Numbered from the stretch's first letter, positions 48,626 to 60,918 are shown. The stretch is 64,000 bases of DNA from Topomyia yanbarensis (GCF_030247195.1 NC_080672.1:87069113-87133112), one strand, 5' to 3'. Notes: a model not told the origin generated them from the sequence alone. Numbers and translations are program-made.

Positions 48626-49424
48626 CATTCGTGCCATGTACACTAAATAAGTAAAATTTATGAAAACTTTCGTTTATCAAGCGGCAATTTCTTCATACTA
48701 CAATAAAATCGATTTTGCCAGATCTGTTTTTTTAATTAAAAAAATCGGTGTTTTCAAACATCGATCCTAGAAGATCGAATTCAAAAATAAGAGGAAAATA
48801 AATACGAAAACTTTTCTAATATGAACGAAATGAATTCGTGCGACCAACGAAATCGTTCGTAATATACACAAACATTTATTGAAATAAACGATTCATTTCG
48901 TTTGATTCACGAAAAATAATGTCGTTATCAACGATAAAATTCGTGCCATGTACACTAGATAGGTAAAATTTACTAAAACTTTTGTTCATCAAGCGTCCAT
49001 TTCTTCACACTATAATCTTTCTAGTCCTCAATAATGATGAACAGGTTGAAATAGAATCGAATTTGCCAGATTGATCCCTTTAATTAATAAAAAATCGGTG
49101 CTGTCAAACATTGATCCTAAAAGATCGAATGCGACCAACGAAATCGCTTGTAATATACATAAACGTTTATTAGAATAAACGAAACATTTCGTTTCATTCA
49201 AGAAAAATAATGTCGTTATCAACGATAACATTCGTGCAGTGTACATTAAATGTGTAAAATTTACGAAAGCTTTCGTTCATCAAGCGACCATTCTTGTTTA
49301 TGAAAAGAACGAAACCTACTATTTAGAATGCACGAAAACACTTCGTTGCAGAAAACGACGAATGAATTCGTGCATTGCATGATCGATTTTATTATATTTA
49401 CGAATATATATTATCAGTGTTATC
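48626..49424 (+). mobile_element. Right part of family B TIR element with three tandem units
   Basis: Direct units of about 285-320 bp share TTCGTGCCATGTACACTA, a GTAAAATTTA block, and CATCAAGCG, starting near 48630, 48950 and 49232. Between them recur ATCGGTG, TTTCAAACATCGATCCTA and AAGATCGAAT. It ends TTACGAATATATATTATCAG then TGT, the inverted counterpart of the left end at 39283. The target duplication is not clear. Confidence 0.65.
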
Positions 49425-49741
49425 AATGGCTATCTTTAGCTCCATTTATACTTTTAACAATAGATCTTAAGGAACGTCTCGAAAAGTAAATAGGAATACA
49501 TTTTGACCACAATAGGCCACTTTCTGCTTGTAATCGTCATTCATTTTTTTCGACACAGTAGCTGAACATCATATTTTGCTTCTACTGTGCAGATAAAGCG
49601 ACACATGGATTGATTTATTTGCTGGTAGCGGTGGAGCAGTTTTTAGCTTTTGTTGTAAGCAAAATGAGAAGGTAGCAGATGCAGCTCAAAATTGTCGTTT
49701 AAAATTATTAATTAAAAAAGATTTTCTATTTACATTTACAG
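49425..49741 (+). other. Intron 2, distal part with splice acceptor
   Basis: Ends TTTTCTATTTACATTTACAG with AG at 49740-49741. Nothing else recognised. Confidence 0.6.
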
Positions 49742-49911
49742 GATCACCGGTGTCGGCGGTAAAACATGATGATGAGTTATGTTCTACCATAGACCATGCG
49801 GTAGACTTGGGTGCAACGCCCAACTCCTACTCAGCACAAGGCAAAGAATTCTTCACATTTCCTTTCGATCATGTCCATATGAGCCTGCCTAGTCCTAGTT
49901 TTCCGTTCTAA
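49742..49911 (+). CDS. PDZ-domain scaffold-like protein, exon 3 (terminal)
   Basis: Exon 2 ends with one base (G). This exon supplies GA to complete Gly and then stays open for 55 codons (SPVSAVKHDDELCSTIDH ... EFFTFPFDHVHMSLPSPSFPF) before TAA at 49909-49911. The acceptor is strong and the phase matches, so this is a good terminal coding exon. The summed coding length of the three exons is 3,171 bp. The peptide has no known domain. I cannot exclude small additional exons in the long introns or alternative ends. Conservation of the FFTFPFDHVHM segment in other insects would test the call. Confidence 0.75.
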
Positions 49912-50040
49912 GTTTATAACTGATTCGCTCTAGAATACCTATCCGTCTTTCAATTTCATTCCTTTCGTTTCTCTTAGTCTCAAATTTGTCGAAAATAGCC
50001 AACAAAATCGATACAGTAGAACATTGCGGCAATTAAAACA
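49912..50040 (+). promoter_or_regulatory. Putative 3' UTR with ATTAAA polyadenylation signal
   Basis: The common variant signal ATTAAA lies at 50032-50037, about 120 bp after the stop codon. A GT-rich downstream element is not obvious, so the call is tentative. Confidence 0.35.
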
Positions 50041-51890
50041 CAGTAACAAGTTACATTTTAAGATCGTTTAACCTTTCATATCCTCCCCCTCTGCCAATTT
50101 TCATTCCCCAAGGATCTCAGTCGTCTCAGAACTGACGAATGTAAATTGAGTTTCTTCAGATGTTGCTACAAATAGTTGGATAGCATTAACACGTTCGATC
50201 GTTGCTGTCAACCAGCAAATCGAGGCAATGCTGAAAGAGAGATGCAAAGCCTAGTTTTTAATTACCAAATCTCGATAAATATGTCAAATGGTCCAAATGG
50301 TGCAAATGAGAGCCTCTCTTTGTTTACTTTCTCTTTCGATTATTACGGCGTCAGCATAAAACTTTTCAATATTGTTTCAGGATATACTGAAAAACGCTGA
50401 TTTCGACTAGCATATTATCCTAAGAGTTAATTAACAAACGTATAAACGGACGAGTTATTAGCGAAAGAGAAAGTAAACAAAGAGAAACTGTCATTTTCAC
50501 TTAGGCCTATTTGACATGTTTGGCTAGAAATACAAATAATTGTCACGGAATATAATTTGAGCTATGCACTCAAGCAACGTTAAGGCGCGGAGCAAATTAT
50601 GCATAATGCGCATTATATTGATTTCGATATAGAAAATGCATGAAAATCGTACGAGTCATGTGGAGACAGTTTTCAACTCCATCTTGTCGTACAGAAAGAT
50701 AATTCTTTGTTACAGTAAAATATAAAATTAAGAACGAGACTCGACATGCCCTATCAACTGTAATCTATCCAAATCCACTCGATCAAAATACCAACCGTGT
50801 GTGCTACACCTCCATTGATCAATAAACCACTTTCGGTAGATTTTTCAAGATCTTGCGTGATACTTGGACTCAAGTAATACACTCACAGAAGGGTACTTGC
50901 TCTGTGGCTTTTGTTGTTCTTCAACGCAGGTACAACGAGCTAGAAGGAACGGACCAAGCCACAGTAAATCTTTATAGCAAACAAATGACTTAATTGCTGA
51001 CAGCTAAGCTGCACTGTTCCACAATCAGCACCAAACTTGACTTTTGCGTACATTCCGCGCGGAGGCTGATTCTTCGCCACACGAGCACCCATACGCGCAG
51101 AACCGAAGATGCAAAAAAGGTGCTATGACTTTTATATGGACCATCTCGGTTTCATTCCGAAGCTCGTGTAGAAAACGAAGGCAGCCTGATTTTCGCTGTC
51201 AGGTTCCGAGTAGGTGAACGCTTTATTTTTTTTTTGAGGACACGACACTTTAAGTCAGCCGGTTTCGAGAGCCTATCCCAATAACGCGATACGACACCAC
51301 TAAGAATAATAATATTAATAATAATAATAATCACTCTCGCTCTGGTTGCAACTCCGGGTAGGCTTCCTTCCCTACGACCAACCGACCGACCACCGCGACT
51401 GGCTGTGGCATTGAGCTGCGGACGATTTACACGAAATGATCACGCAAATCAGCATGTTGTCCCCAGGACCGCACCCCGTACCCATTGCCGATACTGCATA
51501 CCACCGCGCCGTGCCAAGTAAAGGCAAATGAGGTGTATTCGGGTGGAAGACTGACGTGGTGTTGCGCACATGGGACTCCTTCGCGCGCCAACAAGTATGT
51601 AAAAGGTACTGCAGCTGGACTCCCACTAGAAACGGGGTTGAATTTCCGGGGGTGACTTATATTGGAAATTGTTTCATTACCTATGTTTTTATGAACTCAT
51701 TAATTTAACTTGGATCAATGCATGAGCTTAATTGACACAATAAATCTATTATTGATTTACAAGAAATGTATATTAAATGGAAAAGATAATATAATAAAAA
51801 CTTGTACTATGCTATATTTCTACTTTTTGGAGAAAAAATTAGGTAAAACAATTTTTTACATTAAGAAGAAAATTGTTTAAAATCATTTTT
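50041..51890. other. Downstream region, nothing recognised
   Basis: Short frames at 50176-50400 and 51372-51626 show no protein similarity that I know. The stretch 50880-51650 is less AT-rich than its surroundings and contains a short ATA/AAT repeat near 51304-51330. No gene is called. Confidence 0.35.
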
Positions 51891-51894
51891 GCGC

Positions 51895-52135
51895 GTCAAG
51901 AGCACAATACCTATATTTAATTTAGTTATGGAATTTGCGTTTCGATTTCGTCTCATCAGAATCCGACACAAACTTAGTCACAGGACTAAGCTAGCGCCGG
52001 ATTGAATTCGTTTTTTGGAGCTAGCGTCAATCTGGCCCTAGCTTAGTTCTGTCACTAAGTTAGTGTCGGATTCTGATGAGTCGAAGTCAAAATGCAAATT
52101 TCATAACTAATGCAGTTATTGATTTTGTGCTCATA
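51895..52135. mobile_element. Foldback element, about 240 bp
   Basis: The left arm (GAGCACAATACCTATA near 51900, CATCAGAATCCGACAC near 51955) pairs with the right arm (TAGTGTCGGATTCTGATGAG near 52064, TTTTGTGCTC near 52122). Arms are about 100 bp with mismatches around a centre near 52005-52030. A diverged half of the same family occurs at about 61550-61670 inside the element at 60919. Confidence 0.8.
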
Positions 52136-52319
52136 TGGCCTGTGTTAAGCCAAAGAGGACCAAGCGCCATTTAGAGATAAATGCTCTAAAATCCCTATCG
52201 CATCCAACATGGCACCAGCAACAGCCACATCTAATTATTTTTGGGAACACAAATATCAAACGAAAGCAAATAAGTGGTCTTTAGCTTGTAAGGTTAATGA
52301 TAAGTTAAATGTCTCATTG

Positions 52320-52885
52320 TTTTGAAGTTTGCTTGCGGATGTAATGGATGGTGTTGTTCGACTGGAGCTTAAAACGGTAAGAGTACCGAGTCAACAATTT
52401 TCTGACAGAGACCGTTCTGCCAGATTTCTGTCAGTCTTGGTTTAGCAGCCCTGCCAAATTTTTGCGCGCACCCTGTCGGGTTAGCTGAACTAGGGCGAAC
52501 TCGGTTTCGCTCGGGTTTTCTGGCAAATTGTGACAGGAACCGTGCAAAGATCCTGGCAATTTCTACCTGGTAGAATTTCAGCACGAATCAAGCAAAGCAT
52601 ATGACAAAGTTGTGGCAGGAAGCGTACAGAAATCGTGGCCGTACATTCCTGGCTAGATTCTGGCTAAAAGTGAACATCATCGGTTAGTTTAACCGCTTCT
52701 GTCAGAAACAGTTGTTGCATTTTAGCGAATTTTTTGCCAGAATTTTTGCACAAATCGCCCAAAATACTGGCAGAAACTCTGCCAGAATCAATTTCGCTTT
52801 GCTCAACTTTTGCTAAGTCTCTGCTTGTCACGGTGACTGGGTAGTAGTTGCCGAATATCATTGTAAAAGTGATCAAATGTTTTGA
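52320..52885. repeat. Degenerate interspersed repeat rich in CTGCCAG/CTGGCA motifs
   Basis: Many short, irregularly spaced copies of CTGCCAGA, CTGGCA and CTGTCAG on both strands, typical of an old miniature element. No clear ends or target duplication. Minus frames at 52369-52584 and 52664-52876 arise from these motifs. Confidence 0.4.
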
Positions 52886-53770
52886 CAGCTTGAAAAAAGT
52901 TTTCGTAGCTCTGAAGTCCCCCTAAACGCCCACTTCAACCCTGCGCGTTCCAGCCAAACCGACAAGCTGACAACCGGAGGAGCCAATCCATTTCCCGACG
53001 CGCCTTATTGGACCTGATGGCCGAAGGGAGAGTGAAAATGTCAAATCGTGTTCGGGAACCGGATTCACCCGCTCAGCTCAGCTCTGTCTTGGCTGTGTGG
53101 TGCTGTGTTGTGTTGTGTTGTGCGTGTGTAAAACGAGAAAGCTCACCCCGTCTGGCAGCAGGAGCAGGAGCGGGTTTCTTGTGTCGAATGAGCAATTAAA
53201 CTTTTTGACGTTATGGGTGATAAATATGAGCGAGATCTTGGTCCAGTCCAGCATAGGGTATGGACGGCGTGGAGATATGCTAGGAGATTAGGTTTAGTGC
53301 TCCAATTTGCCATGAACATCTCGTCGTCCTATACGCTCGGCTTGGGCTGGGAAAAATAACACGAAGGGAAGGTTGCTACATTTGTCATCTGTTTGAGCGA
53401 AAGTTTCAGCTCTCGGAACCGTCAGGGAAATGGGTCGAATTTGTTAGTTCAACGCAGTAAATTATGTGTGCGCGGATATTAAGGGAAATGAGCGGCAATG
53501 ATAATAATGTAATGAGAAGTTTACCTGCAATTAGGCATGAAATCGCAACCGTTATGAGGTATTTTACACAGAATAGGGTGATAACCGTGTCTTCCTGGTT
53601 TGGTTGGGTTTGCTTATTGCTGGAATCGAAATTAACAGAACGCATCTCAATTATACTTGTCTAATATATCCGCATACCTGGTAGTAATAATAATAAAGGG
53701 TGTTACGATCGAAAATCGGTCAACTTTAACTTGACGCATTTTTTCATTGTGTATTAAAATAACCTGTACA
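52886..53770. other. Unassigned
   Basis: Includes a GTGTTGTGTTGTG simple-sequence stretch near 53105. No gene recognised. Confidence 0.35.
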
Positions 53771-53882
53771 CTAGAGTGGGGCACGGTTAAATGAAAAAAA
53801 TAAAATTTTGCTGCGAGCAACTTTCTGGGTTCCATTTGGGTTCTAGAATAACTGCGCAAATTCTAGACTCGATTGGTGAAAC

Positions 53883-54072
53883 TACAGACACTTTATACAC
53901 AGATTAGCGAAGTGTCAAAGGTTGCAGCCAAACGAGCATGAGGGTTTTGGGAGGGGAAGTATAGAAGGAAGTCCATGCAAAGCTTATGGGGATCTTCCGT
54001 GATGCTAGTTTACATTAATAATTGCTAGTTTTACTGTTTTCTCTCCGCAAGTCTGTGAATAAAGTGTCTGTA
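53883..54072. mobile_element. 190-bp hAT-like MITE
   Basis: TACAGACACTTTATACACAG at the left end matches the reverse complement of the right end (TACAGACACTTTATTCACAG), with about 27-bp terminal repeats and three mismatches. GGTGAAAC is duplicated at 53875-53882 and 54073-54080 (8 bp). No coding capacity. It sits inside an older repeat whose outer ends may be AGTGGGGCAC (near 53774) and GTCCCACCCTAC (near 54500). Confidence 0.88.
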
Positions 54073-54080
54073 GGTGAAAC

Positions 54081-55335
54081 TACATTTTTGCACCCTCGGT
54101 TTAAAGTTTACATGGGATTTCGTGTGGAGAAATCGACTTTACAAAATACCGCTTCCAAGAGTCGTTAACTACCTCCTAAAAATACAGTGACTTGTGTAAA
54201 CAAGAAAACACAGACTCGAAGACCGCGAAACGATCTGATGCTTGGGGAAAGAGTTATTAAACAAAAATCAACTGATACTCTGAAGATTGAGTTTCAATTT
54301 TCATAGGATCACTCCCTCAAAACTCTTGTGAAGTGACCAAATAGTTCAGATCATTGATTTAGATACAATAAGAGCAGGTCAAAACAAAATTGTATGTAAT
54401 TGGATAGCCAACAACAGTGGTGCTAGAAAAAAAAAATGCGCAGCTGTTTCAGGACCCAAAAAGTACCCAAAAAGCTTCTCGGAGCAGGATTCTATTTTTT
54501 GTCCCACCCTACTGCACACCCCTCATTTTGAAAATGTATGTATGTAGCATCATATCTACTGTTTGATTTTTACATTTATTCTTCAGTTGTGAAGCAAAAT
54601 TTTGCTCGTGCATCGCGAAAATCAGAACTGCTTGCACGTCGAATTGACAAAATTGTTGAATGTAAAAGTGTTCGAAAAATGTTTGTCGACAGTCAGGAAG
54701 ACTAAATCGGGGGAAAATCGAAAACCGGAGGCCGCAAAAACAACTAAAAGAGTGGCCAGCTGTTTCAAGTGTCGCGAGCAAGCTGAGAGTGTCATCTACA
54801 GCCATGCAACGTGCTGAAAAACGTGCCAGTTTGACGACTTACAAGTAGATGGCGACTCCAAATCTTGACGAAAAAAAAAAAAATAAGTTGACTAAAGAAC
54901 GATCCCGGAGCTGTACATGAAAATGCTGACGAAAGTTGATTGCATTCTACAGGATGATGAAACCTATCATAAACCTCGATAGTTGAAAATAGGCTGAGGG
55001 TCCATATGGCTGACTCGCCTCTTTGGTGTCCGTGATAGGCGGTGCGGGCAGAGACCGATGGAGAACAAATGTATATAAATCTTATTGGACACGGAATATT
55101 ATTAAATAAACACAGCTAAAAAAGACTTCGACAATCATTTGATTTGGGGCGTATAAGCCAATCGTCAAAATTCTTTTTGAAGGGAAATTACGGACAAACC
55201 GTTATTGGAAGAACACAGTTCGCAGTCAGAGGGATTCCATGAGAAACCGGCCGACCGCAAAATATGACCATCGTCGATTCGAACGAAACTTTGCAGGTGT
55301 GTTCGCTGTATGAATCTCCATGATATTCTCTGGCA
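54081..55335. other. Unassigned
   Basis: Opposed frames at 54509-54817 are not recognised. A run of 13 A residues at about 54870 might be a retroposon tail, but no body was identified. Confidence 0.35.
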
Positions 55336-55339
55336 ATTG

Positions 55340-56925
55340 GAATATTTTGATACAAGAGTAATTTTTCAAAAGGGCGTAAACGTTTCTACGTGCATGAATT
55401 TCAAATTTTTTTTGTTCGATTACTGTATTTTATACAGCAAAACTATCTGAGGACAAGTTACAGGGAATGAATACTTCTATCCGAAAAAATATGCACTGAA
55501 AAAAATGTGTCATTTTTCAAAAAAACTAAAATTTATGATAAAAATTTAAATTGCGAAAAAACCCATTTTTTGAAATTTTTTATATTTTGTTACCAAAAAC
55601 CTAAAGAGAAAAGAAACATTTTGATTGTGATTACATGATGGAGAAAAAATCGGTAAAAAAGTTTTTCTAACAATAGCTTCGTACATGTTTTTAAATTTCA
55701 TACTAATTGACATACAAAATTGTAATTTTATTACAGAATATAATTCTAAGCACCATTTAAAATCAAAATGCATTTAACAAAAATCTTCCAAAATGCGATA
55801 GTTTTCGAGATATTTATAATTTTGCTACTTCAAAAACAATTAATTCGTGTAATTATGCTCTTTTTAAAAGTTATTCGCGTTACCCCATCAAAAAATGTCA
55901 AAAATTTAATGTTTATCGTTTTAAAGACGTAAAAGCAACCTTTTTAATGTATTTGGATCACGGAGAAGCTTTCAATAAAAAAGTTTTCCCAACAATAACT
56001 TTTGACATTTTTTTATAATTCTTACTATTTGCAGTCAAAAATACAATTTTCTTTTTGAATATGATTCTAAACTCCATTTTAAATCGAAATGCTCTTAACA
56101 AAAATTTTCTAAAATATTCGAGATATTTTAACTTTTGTTTTAACAACACAATTATTTTGTTTTATTACGACCTTTCCATAAGTTAGTCGCGTTTCTCCAT
56201 CAACAATAATAGGTTTTTCAAAAGGCCCGTAAACTTTCGTGCAACTTTCTCTTTGACATCAAGGCGATATTGTAAACCATTTGAAAGTTACATGAAAGCA
56301 ACCAAAATATATTTCAACCATAGGGTCTGTTGATTAAACTATATAGCTGAATCATATGTTGGTTGTTTTCATGTAACTTTAAAATGTTAATAACTTTTAA
56401 AAAGAGCATAATTACACGAATTAATTGTTTTTGAAAGAGCAAAATTTCAAATATCTCGAAAACTATCGCATTTTGGAAGATTTTTGTTAAATGCATTTTG
56501 ATTTTAAATGGTGCTGAGAATTATATTTTGTAATAGAATTATAATTTTGTATGTCTATTAGTATGAAATTTAAAAACATGTTCGAAGTTATTGTTAGAAA
56601 AACTTTTTTACCGATTTTTTCTCCATCATGCAATCACATTCAAAATGTTTCTTTTCTCTTTAGGTTTTTGGTAACAAAATATAAAAAATTTAAAAAAATG
56701 GGTTTTTTCGTAATTTAAATTTTTATCATAAATTTTTGTTTTTTTTTTTGAAAAATGACAACATTTTTTTCAGTGTATATTTTTTTTAGACAGAAGTATT
56801 CATTCCCTGTAACTCGTTCTCATATAGTTTTGCTGTATAAAATACAGTAATCGAACAAAAAAAATGAAATTCATGCGCGTAGAAACGTTTACGCCCTTTT
56901 GAAAAGTTGCTCTTGAGTCAAAATA
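55340..56925. repeat. Large foldback repeat: three diverged modules, two direct and one inverted
   Basis: Left arm 55340-55870 and right arm 56385-56925 are reverse complements over about 530 bp; landmarks are TTTACGCCCTTTTGAAAAG, ATTCATTCCCTGTAACT, CAAAATGCATTTAACAAAAA and TATCTCGAAAACTATCGCAT. The spacer holds a further diverged copy in the same orientation as the left arm (about 55960-56135). Frames here mirror each other and are not genes. Confidence 0.85.
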
Positions 56926-57454
56926 ATCTTATTACCTGTGGAAAATATTTAGTCTTGCATGACGGTGAAACGTGTAAAGTTTCATTGGAATCTAAGATGG
57001 TCGATCACGATTTTAAAGATTTTCGGACGGATCTTCGTGGAATTCCTCAGCAGTTAATGAAAGAGAAATGACCTAGGGAAAGGCGAATAATTCACATGTT
57101 AATTGGTACGCTTCCTGAACTTGCATATTGCAAGACGGAAAGTTTTCTATCTATGTAAAAGCCGAATGCTTGCAGCGGCTACAAGTCGAACAGGGAGCGA
57201 TGTGGTGAGCTACTTCAAAGAAAGAAATGAGGGTACGATGAAAATGTACTCGCAGAGTCAGAGGAAAGCTTTACCAATAAGGACAACGACGCATGGATGT
57301 TTGGTAAAGCCATCAATTACACAAGAAGGAAAAGCGTTTATTAATGAACGGACAAACAATCAGAGAAAGCACACATACAATAAGGAAGGGACTGAATAAG
57401 ATTAACAAGACACAAGTTTGCTGAATCTCTCGACGGCGAAAGCAAAAGCAGATG

Positions 57455-57585
57455 ATCAACGCCGGGCCAGATGTTTGACATATTTTAGATAAATTTCGGA
57501 TAAACGAATTATAGACTCGTTATCTGTTTGTGGATTTCAAGACAGCGTACAATTCAGTGAAACAAAACGAACTGATATTTAATCC
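57455..57585 (+). pseudogene. RTE-like LINE reverse-transcriptase scrap
   Basis: One frame reads HILDKFRINEL, then a stop, then TRYLFVDFKTAYNSVKQNEL. This matches the block around catalytic motif A of RTE-clade reverse transcriptases (ILDKF ... LFVDFKAAYDS-x-x-R-x-EL). Nothing upstream or downstream could be joined to it. It is dead and very short. Confidence 0.6.
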
Positions 57586-57599
57586 AATAGTTTTTTCCC

Positions 57600-58110
57600 T
57601 CCTTTCCGGCCCATAATACCAGTGCATTTAACTCGAAATTGGATTTTGCCACACAATCCCAAAATGGTGTTCTTTTGTTTTTTTTTCGTGCAGGGCAAAT
57701 CTACGGAATTGACGTTGCGACAATCTGGCATTGCTGGTTCTCGCTCAACTCATTCTCATAAATCCCCTGTGCCGAAGTCAATGTAGCACGTATCACAAAT
57801 GCCCACAGTGAGCACAAAACTTTGTCATGCAAACCAACTAGCTCAGACCACGACATCAACATCATTCTACCAACCCATAAACTCAGTGTTGTACCGAATC
57901 GCTCCGAAAGTGGTGCATTACCGTGAATGAGCAAGGTGAATTCAAAAAGGCACTCAAATCTCCCTTTTCCTATTAATACTAGCGTCGCCAGCAGCGAATT
58001 AGGATCTCTTTTTTATTTTTTCCCTTTTTTGTCGTAACGACTAACATTCCAACCTTTTCAAAATGTTGAAAGGAACAAAAGGGAGAGTTTATGAAGTTTA
58101 GCAACTTTCA
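57600..58110. other. Unassigned
   Basis: No feature recognised. Confidence 0.35.
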
Positions 58111-58114
58111 ATGT

Positions 58115-58178
58115 ACTGAACGGAATTACACCATGTGCATGCAAACATGGTGGTATTCCTGGTGTAATTCCGTTCAGT
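58115..58178. repeat. Perfect 18-bp inverted repeat
   Basis: ACTGAACGGAATTACACC (58115-58132) and GGTGTAATTCCGTTCAGT (58161-58178) are exact reverse complements around a 28-base loop. The loop itself contains CATGTGCATG and a CCATG/CATGG pair that lengthens the stem. It could be a small hairpin element. Confidence 0.85.
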
Positions 58179-58179
58179 A

Positions 58180-58980
58180 AAAATTTTCACCTTCTTGCCT
58201 TTTTCATATAGAAAGGTGACGGCATTGCAAACAACATCAAGCATATTTGTTCATCAGTTTTAAATAGTGGTGCACCGAGGAGACCGAGAAGGCTTATGGG
58301 TCTTTTTTATGTTTTGTGTTTTTTCATACTTTGCATCAGCCCAAACTAACGGTCAGCCAACAGCCTGGATTGACTTTTTCTATGGGTTGTGTTTGCAGAC
58401 ATTGTTCAACAGCTTAATGGCAGTGTTTGTGAGCACGGCGATTTATTGGTCTGCTTTTTCAATTGTAATTTTTAGCACTAGTTTACAATTGTTATGTTCT
58501 AGTCATATTTGTGACAGATGGGTCAGGGAATGGATGCAGAATTGGCGTATATGATAGAATAATGGGTAATCTTTCTTGGGATTCGTTATTCACTTTTTAC
58601 CGGTGTTCGATTCGTGCATTCGAGAAGATCGGATTGGATAAATCAAGGTACGATTAATTTACCGACGCACGTGAATCGTTCATTTCTTAAAACGAAATTG
58701 TTGTTGACGGTAAAAAAGTATCATTTGCTGACATTATTCAAGTAGTTTGATTGCATGTTACATGTGTTCTCTTCTTCTACTTCATTAGTCTGTTTTTTTT
58801 TGTATTTGTAGTATTTTGCTTTTCCACTACTTGTGTGTACCAAAAATAATATCGATCAATTTCGCTTCTAATTATTTTTTTCCTTTTTTCTTCATTTCTC
58901 ATGTTATTTTTTCTTTTATCGTATATTTTAATTTAGATCCATGCTAACACTCTCTAAACAATAAATTACTTATTCTCTCA
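58180..58980. other. Unassigned, with one hydrophobic reading frame
   Basis: The + frame 58267-58554 would encode a 95-residue hydrophobic peptide (WVFFMFCVFSYFASAQ near its start, which resembles a signal peptide). Without homology, splice sites or a promoter I do not call it a gene. Confidence 0.25.
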
Positions 58981-58984
58981 TATA

Positions 58985-60020
58985 CACTAACAATCTCTCT
59001 CATTCCAAACGTACAAACGTGGTCTTCGCGATAACACAAATCTGATCGCAAACGCGAACGCCTGTGATCTCGCCAACATTAAAAAATCACGGTAATTAAG
59101 TGAACGTTTTAGCACATATAAATTATTAACGCGGTCTCAAACATCAACCCACCGCTCGCGCAATCATGAATCTGTCACGTCCGGCAATCTCTACCCTCGA
59201 TCCTAGCAGCCTAATCTCATGCCTTCAGTTGGACCAATACAAAAAAACTAGACATGAACTATAGTGAAATGGGAGAAGTCGTTCTTCTAGAATCTAAACC
59301 ATGCATTAAAAATTAAATATATTCACGGTTCGCATGCAATCATTCAAGAACATGTGAACATGCCAATGATCACACGTTTATAAAAAATAATGTATAAACG
59401 CGAAGTTACATACACGCTAGCACACGCGACAAAAACGTCTACATACAAATACTCGAGTTCTTCTCGATCATCCACGCACACCTACGCCCACGATCTCGCA
59501 AGCAGGAGAACACCTCGGTGACTAAGTGAACGGTTTAGCTATGGGACGATCCATAAATAACGTAGCATTTTTTGAGTGATTTTAAACACCCCCCTCCCCC
59601 ATCGTAGCATTTCGTCACAAACCTCTAAATACCCCCCCCCCCCCCCCCTGGTAATTACGTAGCTTGACAGTAATTCTCCGCCCCCCTCTCCCCCTTGTCC
59701 CCATAAAATTAAAAAAAATAAAAAACGATGTTAGTTATTCCCCTTTAAGGCTAGGTAGCATGACATGATCCCCTACCCCCTGTCGTCACACACCATCACA
59801 AAATACAAAACTCCCCCATATAATGCTACGTCATATCAGAATGACGGGCCGCGTGACCATTTAAGAACGCATGCGAAAGTGTGAATGGCCACACGGTTAC
59901 AAAATCGAATTTATACACGCGAAGTCACATGCATTCGTTAACGATTGCATTCGTTAACCTACAAACGCTCGAGTCCTTCGCGATGATACACGCGCTCGCG
60001 AAATCCCTATGCCCGCACAT
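58985..60020 (+). repeat. Diverged tandem repeat, three partial units
   Basis: Units share TATAAACGCGAAGTTACAT / TATACACGCGAAGTCACAT, CAAATACTCGAGTTCTTC / CAAACGCTCGAGTCCTTC and CGTACAAACGTGGTCTTCGC, plus an AAGTGAACGTTTTAGC / AAGTGAACGGTTTAGC block (59098 and 59525). A MITE interrupts the array at 59543. Confidence 0.6.
59543..59850. mobile_element. MITE with ACGTAGCA termini, about 308 bp
   Basis: The left end GGGACGATCCATAAATAACG continues into TAGCATTTT. The right end AATGCTACGTCATATCAGAA runs on into TGACGGGCC and is its imperfect reverse complement. It interrupts one unit of the surrounding tandem array. It contains a run of 17 C (59632-59648) and other C-rich tracts. Target duplication not certain. 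Confidence 0.65.
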
Positions 60021-60910
60021 ATCTGAACCGTATAATGAATATCACATTGAGAATCGCGGCCCGCTGGTCTTAAGCAGCGTTTTAGGGGGTGACATTGCCT
60101 GTCTCGTCTGTAATTGTAGTGAGTGATTGTGACAGGGAGTCCTTCCGAGAACAGCTCCAGTAGGGCAACTTTTGAAAAAAAATAAATACTCTGATAACGT
60201 TGAATTCATCAATACATTTCTAACTGTGGGATTGTGTAAGTTTCTACGGTGTAATAACAGCATAATCCATTTTTGTCCCGGATCAATAACACTTGAACGC
60301 ATACATATTACGCATTAAAATCAAGCTTATTTGCATGTAAATCATACGGGTCGCGTTTTGAGTATATGTATTTCGACTACATGGTACGGAGTCTCAATCT
60401 CTTCTCGTATGATGCCAAAACCATGTCCGTTTCTTAGATACTTCCGATTCATCTGTATTCTTCGATACATCCATGAACGAAGAGATTCGTGGAATCTTGG
60501 ATCATATACAAAAATAAACATACCAAAATTGTTTTCTTCTAGCTTTAAAACATTTAAAATGAAAACAAAAATTGGACCGTCAAGTTAATGCATTCGTGCC
60601 TATCAAATAAATAAATTGGTTAAACAAATTCTTTTTAAATATTGGTCGGATTTTTCAAAAAAGTCGGAGCAAAGCACAACCTTCATTCTAAACTGTGTTG
60701 TAAATTCAGTCTCCTTAGTTGTTACAATAACATCATAAGCATATAAGATGTATAAATGGTTGGTAATTTTTTTGGGTTCTTCGCATGATCTTCTGATCGG
60801 GATAGCTCTCAAGTGAGAGTGAAATACGAAAACTAGAAGCGGCTGGGACATACGAACAGGTGTAATATCTTTATAACCTAACATTTTTCTTCTACGGCGG
60901 AAGTCGAACT
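60021..60910. other. Unassigned
   Basis: No identifiable feature. The minus frame 60603-60884 contains YILYAYDVIV, which superficially resembles a polymerase box but has no supporting context. Confidence 0.35.
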
Positions 60911-60918
60911 AAGGCACC

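Noticed and set aside
58267..58554. 95-residue hydrophobic frame with a signal-peptide-like start
   Set aside because: No homology, no splice or promoter support, and AT-rich sequence readily gives hydrophobic frames.
60603..60884. Minus-strand frame with YILYAYDVIV resembling a copia polymerase box
   Set aside because: The second Asp is missing, no other polymerase motif is in order around it, and there are no LTRs.
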